From assembly GCA_003024785.1 (NCBI GenBank), contig PUQB01000009.1:1116632-1180631 (forward strand): a DNA stretch of 64,000 bases, given 5' to 3'. The translations under genes and the position numbers were made by a program. Below, in pieces: positions 1 to 17,073 of this stretch (position 1 is its first letter; the number at the start of each line of letters is the position of its first letter). Under the pieces are notes generated by a model. The model was given only the letters and a program-made list of their open reading frames with translations, was not told where the DNA came from and searched no databases. Origin of the DNA: Selaginella tamariscina. Taxonomy: Eukaryota; Streptophyta; Lycopodiopsida; Selaginellales; Selaginellaceae.

Positions 1-1270
1 CATAGGTTCGTAATGCATCGATTTTCATGTGTAGTTTTTCAAGATTCCCTGGCTTCCCAAAGAAAGGCGTGGAGAATCCATTTTGTTTGCTACAGGCCTA
101 CTACAGGTATAATGTTCTGTAAATATCACATGTAAACCGTAAACATATGGCATAATATATATATGTATACATATATAAATACATCGGATTTTGGTTTAAT
201 ATACAACTGTTTAAATTACAGCGTCGTTTAATTGCGCTTGCTGACGTGGAAGGTGCTCCCATTCGCTTACGTCAGCTTGCGTTGGCCCATCCAATGGCCA
301 ACTGGAATGCAATATTTGGCATTGTTCAAAGACACTAATACACGTCAGCTTCTACACGAAGTTTATAAGGTCATACATGCTTTCGTGTGTGTATGTGAAT
401 ATAGACATTATCATGTTATATTATATGTATAGATAAACCTGTATATTTTCATATTGATATATCTGTGCATATACGTATGTATGGATGTGGTCTGTCCATG
501 AATGATTTGATATGCAACAGGTGACTGGTATTCTATAAAATATATATCGAGCTTTATCATTACAATTATTTTATTGTGTGTGAAAAACCCGTGTTATAGG
601 TGCTTTGGCTCAGCGGATGTATTCGGAAATCCAATGAGTTTTATGCGAAGCCTTGGCTCTGGGATGTATGATTTCGTCTCTGCTCCAGCAGAAGCATCAG
701 ACAGGTAAAAAAGCACGTATATACGCATGCATACGTATATGTATGTGTATACGTATGTATTGTTCATATTGATATATACACACTAATATTGCGAGATAGA
801 TAATTTGTATATTACTATAATCTTCTTCATCTATACTTAGTGCGAATTACACTTACGCACTCACGTACACACACACATAATAATTTTTGCTGCTTATTTT
901 TTTACTTTATTTTGTTGCAGAATCCAGTATATGTTGTACAGGGAGTTAGATTAGGAACAAAGAGCTTGTTTAGGAACACTATTTTTGCTTTCAGCAATGC
1001 TGCCACACAGATGAGCAAAGCTGCTCGGAAGGTATTAGAATATTGAATGTGTGTGTGTGTGCGTGGTGTCTAGGATGAAATAATTTATATATATTTGCAT
1101 TTACTATGTATGTATGTATATGTAGGGCGTAGCGGTTCTTGCTTTGGATCAAAGATTATCTTAACGAGCATGAAATAAATGACGAAGGAATTTGGTCTCG
1201 TGATAGTAGTATGTGAACGAATTTCTGGAGGTGAGCTTTCATTCATATGTATATGTATGTTTGCGTGTTT

Positions 1271-1328
<58 letters not shown>

Positions 1329-2415
1329 ATATATATATATAGAGAAGAGAGAGAGAGAGAGTAGATAGATAGATAGATAGAGATATATTTGCTATAGATT
1401 ATATACACGCTAACATACTACTCGTTATTTTCTAGGGGCTGACAGGCTTGCTACAATCATCAGTGCGTGGAGCTGAGAGGCATGGGATTCCAGGAGTATT
1501 CTCAGGTGAGAGAGAGAGAGGGATCTGTTTATCTTATTGTATATATTCTTGTGTTTTGTATATATGACTGATTATTTAATATATTCATTATGAATTTATA
1601 TATGGTGTTTTTATAGGAATTGCTGTGGGTGTATTGAGAGCAATAGCAAGGCCAGCAGCTAGTATGTTGGAAGTCGCTGGTAAAAACTGCATTGAGTATA
1701 CGGAACAGCAGCCGCCCCGTACAGCAGAGGAATTCACGTGTTAGGCTCCCAAGACACCTTGAACAGGTTATATAGTGTGTGTGTGTCTATATGTGTATAT
1801 ATATATTAATATCCCCACACATACATGTATAATTTATAATGACAAGTTATAATAATAAGTATATATATTACATACCAAAATATTAATAATATTTTTTCTT
1901 AACAGGGGTCTCCACTGCTTCCATATTCTTGGAACGAAGCATTAGGAATGGCTGTTCTTCTTGAAGCTGAGAATGGACATCTCAAAGAAGAGGTACTATA
2001 TGTACACGTGTGTATATATCTATATACACGCACACACAGGGCTAACATATGTGTTTTATATGTACAGGCGTATGTAACATGCCAGTCATTAGTGGAACCA
2101 GGTGTATTTGTATTATTAACAGAGAACCTGCTTATGCAAGTAAAGTGCACTCGAGAAGTCATGGAACCTAAATGGAATATACTCTCCAAGAACGCCGTAG
2201 AAGACATCTTATACATCGAGAGATCCGGGGAAACAATCGACGTATTATTCTGCACATATTCCGGCAGCAGAAAGGGGCTAACGCCGTCACTAACGCCGTT
2301 TAAGAACGTCAGTTTGCAGCTAGACTGTTCTCAGGCTGCTGACGAGCTTCATCATACACTGGTACGTGTGATTAGTCAGAAACATGGGAATAATTTAGGC
2401 AAGTGGTTAAGTTAA
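1..2415 (+). CDS. VPS13: VPS13-family lipid-transfer protein, C-terminal part (5' end outside window)
   Basis: VPS13 proteins are very long bridge-like proteins that move lipids between membranes at contact sites. Only the 3' end is here. Exons I can follow: about 1-109 (weak), 222-368, 601-706, 921-1030, 1125-1210, 1435-1506, 1618-1770, 1906-1992 and 2069-2415, mostly with AG/GT borders. Recognisable blocks are RRLIALADVEGAPIRLRQL, LLHEVYK, FGNPMSFMRSLGSGMYDF, SLFRNTIFAFSNAATQMSKA and GIAVGVLRAIARPAASMLEV, in the order found in the VPS13 C-terminal region. The last exon encodes a PH-like tail that ends at a TAA at 2413-2415. Several exons need a one-base shift to stay in frame (near 340, 606, 1160 and 1690). 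Introns hold CT/GA and TA microsatellites. The family call is firm; exact exon ends are not. Confidence 0.85.
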
Positions 2416-2579
2416 ATGGCCAGTTAAACATGGGTTAATGTATTAGTATATTCTTTTTGTATATTCAAGAATAAAAAATATGTACCGTATTTAAATAGTT
2501 TAATAACTTATATCATAATAAATTTAAAAAAGTAATTTAATTAATTTTTATAAAAGAAAGAATTACTTCAATAGTAAGT

Positions 2580-2960
2580 TTATTCTGCCTCTGTTGCTGC
2601 CTTTGAACCTAGTGCAGGGATATCCTCAAAAGCTTCTGCAAATAACTATGAATTATAATAATAATTAAATTATATATATATAAAAAAATCATTTATAATT
2701 AAATTAATCAAAGAAAACATTAATTTAATTAAATTTAAACCCCAAGATAAGTTAAAACTGAAATAAATAAACAAATATTTAAATAAATCATATGTAATAA
2801 TTAATCAAAGAAAACATAATTTAATTAACCAAGAAAGCACTTACCCCACGATTGTGGTTGGCCCAGAACTTGTCAAATACAACGTTTGTAAACTGTATTT
2901 TTTTCATGTATAAGTACACACACATACGTGTGTGTGTGTGTGTGTCTATATAATAATATA

Positions 2961-3009
<49 letters not shown>

Positions 3010-3132
3010 GTTCACCAATGACGCCGCCAATGAGGATAATGGAGACATAGACAGAATTACGCCTTGCAATAGCACGGAAAGCACACGATCGAGAGTTACC
3101 ATGGAGCCGGACATCTTCCCCAAGAATCCCCA
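2580..3132 (-). CDS. QCR9: Cytochrome bc1 complex subunit 9-like (QCR9)
   Basis: QCR9 is a small single-pass subunit of mitochondrial complex III. Three exons are visible on the minus strand: about 3132-3010, 2892-2845 and 2635-2580. Exon 1 holds FRAIARRNSVYVSIILIGG, matching the family pattern of a basic RRNSVYV motif followed by one membrane span. Exon 2 gives VFDKFWANHNRG, like the family's KLWEHNN segment, with a perfect GTAAGT donor. Exon 3 encodes a short acidic tail starting EAFEDIPALG and ends in TAA. I see no in-frame ATG in exon 1; an upstream exon near 3210 or a base error could supply it. The exon 2/3 join also needs one extra base, possibly in the GGGG run. A GA microsatellite fills intron 1 directly after the donor. 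The gene is convergent with VPS13. Confidence 0.65.
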
Positions 3133-3995
3133 CGAATCCCGACTAAACCAAGAAAATGCTAACAAGAAAATTCAGTTATATGCTTAACTATAAGTCTTAC
3201 GTGGACATGTACGGATGTACTTAAAATTAAAAATAATAAAATAAAATATATTTCACTTTTTTTTAATATTGAAAGCTATTTGAATTGTTTATTACTTTTA
3301 GTTTACTCCGATGGGATTGCCAGCTCAGCCTTTTTATTCCACCTTGTTTGTTTAATTGCCTCATCAGCAGATGTGCATATGTGGAATACAAATTTTTTTA
3401 TAGTCTGTGTCAACAATTTACATATATATGTGTGTAGTAAACTACACATGTATATTTTTATTGGAAATTTAAATAATAAAACATTTCCGACGTGAAACAA
3501 CTTTAACACATAATTTAAATAAATAATAAAACTTTAGTATTGAATTCTTTCTTTATTTTGAATACTAATATATTTTTCAAATTTTAAAAGTTATTTTACT
3601 TTTAAATTTAAGTTTTAAAATTAAAATAAAATCTAAACCGTTTCGGATAAGTATGATAAGTTCTTTTCACTTGGATCGTTTTAACATATTTTGTCAAACA
3701 AACTTGAGCAGAATTTTAAGTTTGAAACCAATCTAAACCATTCAATTAGATATATTTTTAAAGCATATTTCATGAGTTATTTTATAAAAAAAAATAATAA
3801 TAAAATCTAATTTTTATATATTAAGTAAGTTTTTATAGATGTGCTGTGATGAATATGTTTAAAATACAACACAATGCAATGAAGGTCATAATATGTTAAT
3901 AATATGTATTGCATACATACATACACACACACACACCCCCATATATATATATATATAATATATAATTTAAAGAGCTGTTGTTAGGGTTTTTGGCT

Positions 3996-7660
<3,665 letters not shown>

Positions 7661-9990
7661 TAACCATTAAATTATTTGGTATTTTATTAAATTATCGATC
7701 TCGTTTCTATTTATTTAAATAGAATATATACTACTCATATTCTAAAGCCCCCATTAAAATGAACAAGTTAAATTTATTCATCTTTGGATCTGCGATGGTC
7801 AACCGTCGTTTCATATTCATGATTATATTAATTTTAGGAATTGGATAATTTATATTAAATATTCTTAATATATACTTATGTGGTATCATTAAAATATTCC
7901 TTTATTAGATCATTTTATCTAATATCCCAAGAATTTATATTTAGTTAAGATTCAATAATAAACTTATTATAAGGAAATATAATATATGATATGGGTGTTA
8001 GAAAATATGTATATATGCATATTTGGGTCGTATAAGTGTCAAAATATTATAAAACTTCTTTTAAGTATATCATTAATTGTATACTTTATATACATTTGTG
8101 TAATACTTATAAATTATAATTATTAATAATTTTGGATAGCTGGGTAACATTTTGAGAAAAATGGGGAACGCCTTAGATTATCGGAAACCGCTTTCATCGC
8201 CAAAATTGATTTATTACAAAATTTGAGTTAAGCATAGTTAAGTACATATATGTAATATTATTTATTGTATGCTTCATATCATCCTTTTTATCCATATTTA
8301 ATTAATTATGAATTCCTAGTATATAAATGAAAAACGGCATGTAGATAAGTACTTTAAATACATGTTTTTTTAGTATTTTCCAATTAATGAAGCGGGGTGA
8401 GAAAATAAAATAAATAATAAAATTTTAAAAAATGAAATATTATATATATGTTGTTGTGTGTGTAATATGTTATATATGATATACAAATTTATAAAAATAC
8501 AGAGCTTAAGATAACTTAAGATATGTATTAAGGGTAAGTGTGCATATAATCACAAAAAATTATATAAATAAAATTTACTTAAAACATATTTAACTTTCTT
8601 AAACCTATGTTATTTATACGGATATGTCACTATATCATATAATGTCTATACGATCTTCTAATATCTATCTATGTATCTAATAATATAATATTCATACATA
8701 TTACATATGTACAACATTTATATAACTGAGTTGAGTTTATATGATATATATATATATAGTTCTATTTTATATATAGTGTAAAAACATTTCCATTAATGTG
8801 AACTAATGTTACCATCAATGGGCATCGCTCTCTCCTGCTGGAGTAATTTTCATATAGATATGCATTACATTATTATATATATTAATGTCATTAGAATTTA
8901 TTTTAAATATTTATAAAATTTAACTAAATTGATTTAAATATCAATTCTATGTTAAATATTGCATATACTTTAAACATATTGAAAACATAAATGTTAAACA
9001 TAAAAATAAATAAATAAATTTATATTTTTAAAATAAATAAACAAAAATAAACTAAATAAGAGAGAATTACATATTTACCAGTTTGCCATTTGTATTAGCA
9101 AATTATGTGAAATTACAATTTAAAATTGAATCCCTTAATTTCTAAAAAATATACTTAATAATTAGGGTTATAATAATTAAACTTATGTTAAAATTACTCT
9201 ATTGATTTATGTTTTTTTTTTTTTAAATTCAAACGCAAAGAAATATTTATGTTTTAAATGTTTAGGAAAACATGAAAATTGTATGTGTTGATGTTTTTGT
9301 AATAGTATTATGTTTAGAATCCACAACATTACTTGCATTTTGACTAAACATAAAAAAATATTAGTTATGAAAATAAATCTCTTCATTATGAATGCTATAA
9401 AAATGGTTATTAAGAAATTATATAATCATCTGGTTTAATTATGTTATATTTGAGTCTATTTTAGTGTGTTTGAAAGAGTTTATAGTTAAAAGCGTTTAAC
9501 TGTATTTAAGGCTATTTACATTATGAGTTAGTTTAATATTTAATATTAATTATTATCTTTTTGTGAATGTAATTAATATTAATAATACTTGTAAATTCTT
9601 TAAATATTCACATGTAAATAGTACTGCGGATATAGCCCTTCATTTTAATGATTTATATGCATTTAGAGAATAAATGAAAAATCTTCAGGTTAATACATTT
9701 CATCTGTATACATGATTTCATATATATAATTTTTTTTTAAATATATGTTTGTTTCCTGATTTTTAATATTTACCAATTAATTAAGTTTTAATTACTTACC
9801 ACTAATACAAGAGGGCTGTATTATACCATACTCGTCCATAAATTCATAAACTTTAATAAGGCAAGAGTAAACTTCATATGACAAAAAAAAAAAGTACAAA
9901 TTTAAAACTTATAAAGACAAATATGTAAATTCAAGTGGGTATACAATGTCGAGTCTTTACACATGCACCTTGGGACATATCAAATTTGAA
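7661..9990. other. AT-rich intergenic stretch
   Basis: About 2.3 kb of AT-rich DNA with scattered TA runs. I found no coding block, RNA gene or clear repeat on either strand. Confidence 0.7.
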
Positions 9991-9999
9991 CAAACTTGC

Positions 10000-11800
10000 A
10001 TACTATTACTTAAGTTGTTCAATGCAGTGTGCTTGATACTCAGGTGACGGATCCGGCATTTGAACCTATTGAGATGAACACCACCCAAGACTGGAATAAA
10101 AGGAGCTGCATGCATGATACAAACACAACAAGCTTATCTAAACGTAAAGGAACAGACTGTAGAAACACAGACTCCAAGCATAATACGGGAGGAGAGAGTG
10201 AAAAATCACACATACCTTTCGACTGCTTTAACCAATCACATCCCAGAATAAAGTCAAAGACCTGGAAAGGGACAACCTTAAAAGACCTAGAGGGAAAACT
10301 TATGGTTGTCACCCATAACCAACATAGTCGAAGTGGTGTACTGTGATACTACACGAGACTGCCCATTACTATATAAATGTGCAAGACCTTATTTGCACGT
10401 CTTAAGGGTAATGAGCACCGATGCACCAGAGAAGTAATTATGGAAGACATACTGGATCCTATATCCATAAACACTGTGACTGGAAAATCATTCACCTGTG
10501 CAGAAAATGTAACATTGGATTATCTGGTGGAACTTGCAATCCATAGCAGAAAAAACATGGAGGTGAAGTCTCCATTGCACGGGATCCCTCTGTCGCCTGT
10601 ATGATTATTGATTTTTTGCAATAGATCCACCTGCAAGAGAGGCTTCGTCATCTGGAAGCTCATCATTAAACATAATGACCGCCACATGCACATCATCTGG
10701 AACATATGGTCACCAACCTGGATGTGGTGGACGCCAATTAGAATACACATGACATGCCCACCAAGTATGTTCAGGTGCCCAACATGCCCAACAATGAACT
10801 TAATTAGGTCGACCTGCATTATTCCGATTCCTCATGTCACAAGTCCGTGGATTTCAACCACCACGAGCAAGAACTGAAGTAAGTGCAGGAGGATTTCATG
10901 GAGGTGGTCCACGGGGTTGGCCTCGAGGTGGTCCATGTGCAAGAGGTCGACCACGAAGGGCTTGTCGTGCGGGCACATATGCAGCAACGTCAACCTCCAT
11001 TGGATTAGCACGCTCAAAAGGAGGAGCAGGTAAATACAATAACTAAAATATCACATTAATAAACTAGAAAATAAGGTTGGCCTTGATATAATCTAAGATT
11101 TCATATTGTAACTAGTTTGAGTTCGAAGTGTGTATTGGAATTCAAATTCAAAGTATATATCAAAGTCTAACTTTGAGAATGTTTGTTTATTCGTATAAAT
11201 ATATACGTGTGTGTGTTTATATGCAATGCATATATAGATAAGTTCAGTTTTATGTGTTATGTGGTCGAACGAAGAGCCCGAATGAATCAAACGAGTTCAA
11301 GTTGCATAGTTGGCCATAACATATCAAGCTTAATGGGCTTAGGCATGTTAGGATATGCACACCAAGCTAAATCCCCGAACTTAATACTGAACTGCATAAA
11401 AGACTAATTAGGATGTTGTCGTATCGCATGCAGTTGTTAAAAAGCATCATCTGAGTCCTCAATTTTACTAAACATACGTTTGAGACATTATGTCAACCAA
11501 TTATTATTGGCTTGAATCTCCGTAGCCAATCTAATCCATTATACCATTTGAGTGCGGGGCCTTCCAAACATATAAGGAATTCTTTGAGAGCATGAGCGTC
11601 ATCCCAACCATGATAACGAACAATAACTTGGAAATAATCAAACCAGTGGTATGCATCATCTCCCGAATCACCACAAAAAAATCGAGAGTATTAGAAGCAA
11701 ATCCCCTAGCATGAGGCTCAAGCGAGGAAGAAAAGGACAAACCCTCAACAAAGTATTCCAATAATTTAGTCTATGTATCAATAGCAATTGCAATAATACT
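10000..11800 (-). mobile_element. Degenerate Ty3/gypsy gag-protease remnant
   Basis: Read on the minus strand, three retroelement landmarks appear in the correct order. First, at about 11,640-11,480 there is a gag segment with DDAHALKEFLICLEGPALKW and an adjacent WYNGL-like block. Second, at about 10,800-10,740 there is a zinc knuckle, CWACWAPEHTWWAC, which fits C-x2-C-x4-H-x4-C exactly. Third, at about 10,260-10,210 there is FDFILGCDWLKQ, the conserved block near the end of retroviral-type aspartic proteases. The frame changes between them and stops interrupt the rest. No reverse transcriptase or LTR was found nearby, so this is a decayed 5' half. Plus-strand open frames here (for example the Arg/Gly-rich one near 10,850) are shadows of the gag tail. 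Confidence 0.7.
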
Positions 11801-12620
11801 AAAAGTTGTTTCCACATTCATTATCATGAAAACAGAAAAAGGAAGAGGTGAGAGAAAAGGAATACCCAACTTCTTCAACAATGGAAGAATAAATAAATAT
11901 GCACAGAATGTGATACTTTATTCAGCTTCAAAACCTTACTTATATACAGGAGACCTTCTGCCACTGGCACACATGCGACATGTGATGCTGACACATGAGG
12001 GCCAGATCACCACCCATGTGTCACTATGCATGTGTGTATATACACATGTGTATATACAATATTATCTTACAAACTATGTTATGTCTATATGAATATTTAA
12101 ATCACATCTTCAAATAAATGGAAATTTAAAAAATTCTTTCACTTTTATTGTATATTAATCAAACCAATATAACACTAACAAGTTGTATTTGGAAATATGT
12201 ATATATATATATCCAAAAAGCTAGTGTAGGTGTGTACACGCGTATGTTAAACTACAAACATGCGTACACACCAGCGTTGGAGAAAAAACAGATGATATAT
12301 TTTTAAATAAAAAATCAAATAAATTATCAGTTGATCCTAATACTTCCCACACACACACGCACACGTGTGTGTGTGTGTGCGCATACAGACACATGTGCGG
12401 CAGTGCGTTTGTGTCTGGACCAAGCCGGGAGAGATATGCCCTTTCTGAGCATATGGTAAAATGAGTATTACGTGAAAAGAAAATTTACATAAATAAGTTT
12501 TTAAATATTGCAAAATAACTTCAATGCTAAAATATACCAAAATTACATTTAAATATAATACTTTATTACACATTTAAAATTTGAGAATAGGTTGAGTTTT
12601 ATTAATCCCTCATGCCTATA
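11800..12620. repeat. AT-rich DNA with left arm of an inverted duplication
   Basis: From about 12,180 to 12,600 the sequence is the reverse complement, with some divergence, of about 18,900-19,370. A good marker is the block around 12,395-12,445 (GCGGCAGTGCGTTTGTGTCT, read plus) which reappears inverted at about 19,060-19,110. The shared tract continues into the 3' flank and 3' end of the kinase gene at 12,992. No gene of its own. Confidence 0.7.
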
Positions 12621-12627
12621 ATGAGTA

Positions 12628-12742
12628 TTTTTTTAAATATTTTTAATTTGGTATTTTATAAACATATTGTAATTGTAAAGCCTTTTTTTAAATATTTTTA
12701 ATTTGGTATTTTTATAAACATATTGTAACTGTAAAGCCTTGT
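12628..12742. repeat. Tandem duplication, unit about 58 bp, two copies
   Basis: The block beginning TTTTTTTAAATATTTTTAAT and ending ...TGTAAAGCCT occurs twice head to tail, differing by one extra T and one C/T change. It lies downstream of the kinase-like gene. Confidence 0.85.
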
Positions 12743-12991
12743 TAATAAGTATTTATCTAGATATCATTTTTTCTTAGAAAATTTTTATATTATAGTTGTC
12801 AAAAAAATAGTTCAAAAAATAGTTACTGCTTGAGGCTTTTCACAATAGCATGGGTTGGTCCTGCAAAGAAGCAGTCAGGAACACTCGAAAGCTAAGGCGA
12901 CAATCTACTTCAAGGTACCTGTATTAAGACAAAAGAATAACGACAGTCAAGAAGGAACGTAGAGACAAACAAAAAATAGAAGATTTTAAAT

Positions 12992-15117
12992 TTAAGCAAT
13001 TTGGAGACAGTCCACAAATTCTTCATATGTAGCATCTTTGCGGTACTGTGGCTGCCAAAACAAGGACCGCAACTTCGAAATAATCTTCAAGAGACCATTA
13101 TCCTCACACTTGTCTAACACCAACTCTACAAATCGTTCATCCGATAGAAAACATTCAGCCTTGTTCGAAGCCATATAACCAGAAGACTTGCAGTTCTTCC
13201 AGTAAACTTGACCTCCCACAGCAATGTAGACGAGCACGTAGAAGAGGCTCTCCAACTCCATAGAAACAGTACGCTTGTGTCCTATTAATACACCGTAGGA
13301 CATGAACAAAAGTGTTCCAGGAGAGCGGTCCTTGTAACGAGTTAAAGCAGATCCCAAGTCGATCAAATATGCCTTGAAAGGGTTCCATGCATAGACAATG
13401 TTGCCATAAGATATGTCTCCGTGGAACACCCCTGCTTTCTGCTGAAGTTCATTGATCGTCTTACCAATCTGGCTTATCACATCCACTATAACTTGCATAC
13501 TCAAGTCAAAGGTCAAAGGTGTAAAACAAGGTGTAATGAGGTAATCCCGCCCCTGAAAAAACCTTTTCCTCATATCCATATGCCAGTAATGGCACGATCC
13601 CAATATCTTCGGGCAGCTCCAACATAATTCGTACCTCCTCCCGCAGATGAGGCCCTATTTTGACAACGACCTCCTGCCCCCCCTTCTTGCCTGGTATACA
13701 ACAACTCCCCTGCTATTGGGGGATCCAGCCTGAGGACGTTTGCTTGCCACCAAACGCCTCAGATCTTTAACCGTTTGACCATCCCCTGTCGTGAATGCCT
13801 GGATGGGAGGAGACGGCACATACCCGTGAAGTGCTTGACGGGAATATAGCAGCTTCAAAAGCATATGTAACCCAAGAGACGTGGGGCTAAAGTCCAGCTT
13901 CAGCCACCCGGTGCGCAAAACATGTTCCATATCCACATCTTCCATATCCATGTCCGACCTGCTGAACCTAATGATCATGATCTTTTCCCCGTCAGCTATA
14001 TACCCATACGCAAAGCGTCGCAGGTACTGGGCATCTAGAATGTCCCTGAGCCTGGAAATCAGCTCTCCAATTGCACTGGCTAGTGCGTCTGCCCGGTCAA
14101 GATTTTCCTTCAGCTCTGCTGGCATTACCATGAGAGAAAAGTCGCGACCGGCAGATAAAGCATCGAAATAAGCCAAGTCTGGACGGACAGCAGCATTAGC
14201 AATGCCACACCTGTGGGTGTCCTCAGCCCTATAGCAAATTCCAGCAGCTTGCAGCAGGCGGCAGACCCTCCCGTGTACCAACTGCACCACCCCTCCCCCT
14301 TTGGAGTGCCATACTTCTTGAAACGACCGTCCATCTCTGCGTTCCTTTGCTCTGCTTCGGCATTTGCTAACCTCGAGTCCTTGAAACTGTAGCCAGAGAG
14401 TTCCTCCTCGTACCGTTTCGCTGCATCTATCTCAGATTCCTCCTCCTTACGTTGAAACCCAATCACGATTTTCTGTAGCAGACTTTCCACGTGGTTCGTC
14501 ACATCGATCTCAAAAGTTTCGAAAATGGAATGGGACTCCACCAATCTTCCCTCCCCTGGAACTCCTTACCGATTGCCGAATAATCTGTCTGGCTGGGAAC
14601 ATCGATTCTGTTCAACTTCGAATCCATGCTCTTCAACCTCGAACCCATCCTCTTCAACTCCAAATCATGGCGCTCTCCACGCGAATTCACGTGGGACAAC
14701 TGCACGCCAATCCCTCCCACCTCCACGCCAATCTCGTCCAGCTTCCGCTTGATTACTGGAATCAAGAATATAGAACAGGAAATTCCGGATCTGGATTTTG
14801 AGAAGCTTACCAGAATTGCTGATGTCCGGCTTTACCACGAAAATATGGACTTGATCGTCTACCCTGGGAGGAATCTCCGCTGCCTTGATCTGTTTCCAGC
14901 AATAGCACCCCATGTGCCGCTTCAATGCGTAGGCGAGGGCGCCTTGCTGAACGCCCAATGCCTCCAACAACAACTCGCCGCTGCCCAATACTGAAGAAGA
15001 TACAAGCAAACGCACAGCGCCATTGAGAATGCTCGCCACGGGGAGCTTAACACCTTCCGCAACTAGAGCTACCACATCATCAGTCTCCTCCGCAGAAAGC
15101 TTGTTATCTTCCACCAC
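12992..15117 (-). CDS. REase-like plus protein-kinase fusion, resembling FunK1/Crinkler-RHS effector architecture
   Basis: Read leftward, four overlapping frame segments look like one gene. The first part (15,117-14,500) is a helical, charged region of unknown type. The next (14,540-14,130) is Lys/Glu-rich and probably coiled coil. The third (14,290-13,655) contains RPDLAYFDAL and, about 25 residues later, AELKENLD; this D...ExK spacing suits a PD-(D/E)xK nuclease-like fold. The last (13,690-12,992) is a protein kinase: VVVKIG near its start, catalytic loop HGDISYGNI, LIDLGSA for the DFG site, and GTLLFMSYGVL afterwards. It ends with TAA. Similar nuclease-kinase pairs are known in Crinkler-RHS proteins of fungi, oomycetes and some plants. 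No in-frame ATG is obvious at the 5' end. Base composition is more GC-rich than the flanks. The kinase call is good; the nuclease call is tentative. Confidence 0.65.
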
Positions 15118-16291
15118 TAGGTTAGGGCTTGTGCCACTGGACGGCCCAGATTATATATGCCCCATCAATGGCCTGTGATTGTGTTTGGGGATGAAGGTAC
15201 ATTCCAGAGGTGGTTACTTTCCTCCGAGGCCGGCATTGGTCACTCTCTCTTCGTTGCCGCTCGCTGCCCGGCTTGGCTCACGATCTCTTCACAGCAGCGT
15301 CGGCTACCTTCGCCATCAGTACCAGCGGCCCTGGGCGATCTGCCTGTTCCAGTTCCTGGCATCCAACGTCCAGACCGCGGCCGCCGCGGGCCCGTTGTGC
15401 TTTACCGGTTGAGCGGTCTGCTCCTGCAGAACCCTCTGACCAGCGTCGCTTGAGCACGACTTCTTGCTCGACCTCTGTCCTGTTCTTCCATAATGTGTAC
15501 ATGTGTCGCAACAAGCTAGCAGTTTCAAGTTGCCTTGCAATCGGGCGGCTTCTCCATTCTCGTGGACTGGCTTGCCCAGCATGCCTCTGCATTGGCTACA
15601 TTGCCATGGCCTGCACTCTACGTCCTGGCCCTTCTCGCTGGTGCTTCTGAGGGAACCGTGTGGTGCGTTGGACCTGCACGACTGGCTTCTACGATCGTGT
15701 ACATGGAGAACGAATACGTTGAAGGTGCCGGTCAGCACCAAGAACATGCGGAGCCTTTGGAGCCTCGGGAGCAGATTTAACAGGGTCACAAGAAATCAGA
15801 GCTGTCAAGGAAATTAAGATGTGGAGAAGATCAAGGAGCAGTTTGTGGAGCTGAGAACAGAGCATCAACTTTAGCTAGTCCTTGTTTCTTTCATCCGTTT
15901 GACTACGGATATTTCAAGTCGAGACGAGAAGACGAGTTCTTTTCTTTGCTTTCAAACTCGTTTTGTTTCACGGTGATTGCGAACTGGTGGTACTTGCTGA
16001 TTACTATTTCGCTTGTCCCCAAGCTCTTAGGTCCTGTTTTACTGCGATGTGTACAGCCTGCTGTTCTCTGTTAGTCTACTGCTGTTTGGAGGTAGGCCAC
16101 AATTGTTGTCTCAGGCTGATGGATGAAATGCAGACGCTGACAGGTACTTCCACAACGCTCTGGCCATGAACTTGCTACTCATCTCGCACATCAATCAATC
16201 ATAAGAGCTGTTGCTTAGTTCATACCTTCTCATTTTGCTTTTCAGCTTCTCCCTGTCGTTAACACTCTATCTATCTGTTCTTCTTGTGCAA
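15118..16291. other. GC-rich stretch with overlapping open frames, no recognised gene; possible TATA box
   Basis: This stretch is far more GC-rich than its surroundings and open in several frames on both strands, but no frame gives a protein I recognise. GGCATATATAATCTGG on the minus strand (about 15,145-15,160) is a good TATA box placed some 30 bases before the kinase-like coding region, so part of it may be that gene's promoter. The remainder (15,200-15,780) could be a captured exon. The part just before 16,292 looks like the 5' leader of the LHCII pseudogene. Confidence 0.4.
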
Positions 16292-16858
16292 ATGGCTGCA
16301 ATGACTACTGCTGCTCCCTCCACAGCTGCAGAATGGATTTGTTGGTCCTGATTGCATCAAGTACCTCGTCCCCGTCAGCGGCGAAGCTCCCTCCTACCTC
16401 ACCAGGCGATTACGTTGCTGGACTGTCTGCAGATTCGCCAAGAACAGCAGATGGGCTACGCTGGGCTCATTGGGCTGCATCTTCCCGGAGGTTCTGGCCA
16501 AAAACGGCATCAAAGTCGGATAGGCAGTGAGATCTCAAATCTTCAAGGAGGACTTGGGCAATGCCAACTTCAGAGCATCTTGGCAATCTGTGCATTCCAA
16601 GTGATCCTCATGGGCGCTGTAGAGGGCTACAGCATTGCTGGAGGTCCTCTGGGGGAAATCACTGATCCAATCTACCCTGGAGGCAGCTTCGACCCGCCGA
16701 ATCTGGCCGAGTCCGAGGTGGAGATCAAGAACGGCAGGCTGGCCATGTTCGCCATGTTCGGATTCTTTGTCCGGGGCAAGGGACCTCTTGAGAACTTGTT
16801 GAATCACTTGGCTGATCCGGTTGCCAACAATGCCACAAACTTCACCCATGGTTCTTAG
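16292..16858 (+). pseudogene. LHCII chlorophyll a/b-binding protein pseudogene
   Basis: The start ATGGCTGCAATGACTACTGC begins a plastid leader. Further on, in shifting frames, the order of LHCII motifs is clear: a [10 protein letters not shown]-like region, [56 protein letters not shown], then [17 protein letters not shown] and [20 protein letters not shown]. Functional proteins bind chlorophyll through the conserved Glu and Asn/His residues of the helices; the third-helix EIKNGRLAM motif survives here. Large parts are deleted (the first helix, much around the second, and the WAF block before the end) and the frame changes repeatedly. These losses exceed simple base-calling errors, so I call a pseudogene. 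Ends at TAG 16,856-16,858. Confidence 0.8.
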
Positions 16859-17073
16859 ATTGAATTGTAGCAGCAAAGACTTGTTTGAATCGATCTGTAC
16901 ATGCTTCAAATTTCACTGAACTTTTTCAAATCACGTTAATTCAAGCTACCAAGGGCTTGTTTTTGAATTTTACGCCTTAATTTTTAGCCTATTTAATCAT
17001 CCCTTTTCCTCGTTGTAACCTCGTACCTTCTCATTTCAATCTGTTCTTTAGCTCCTCTCTGATTCTTCTGCCA

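Noticed and set aside
10834-11046. Arg/Gly-rich protein on the plus strand
   Set aside because: It is the antisense of the gag tail and zinc-knuckle region on the minus strand.
15157-15790. Coding gene in the GC-rich stretch
   Set aside because: Several overlapping frames on both strands are open because of base composition; none shows a family motif I recognise.
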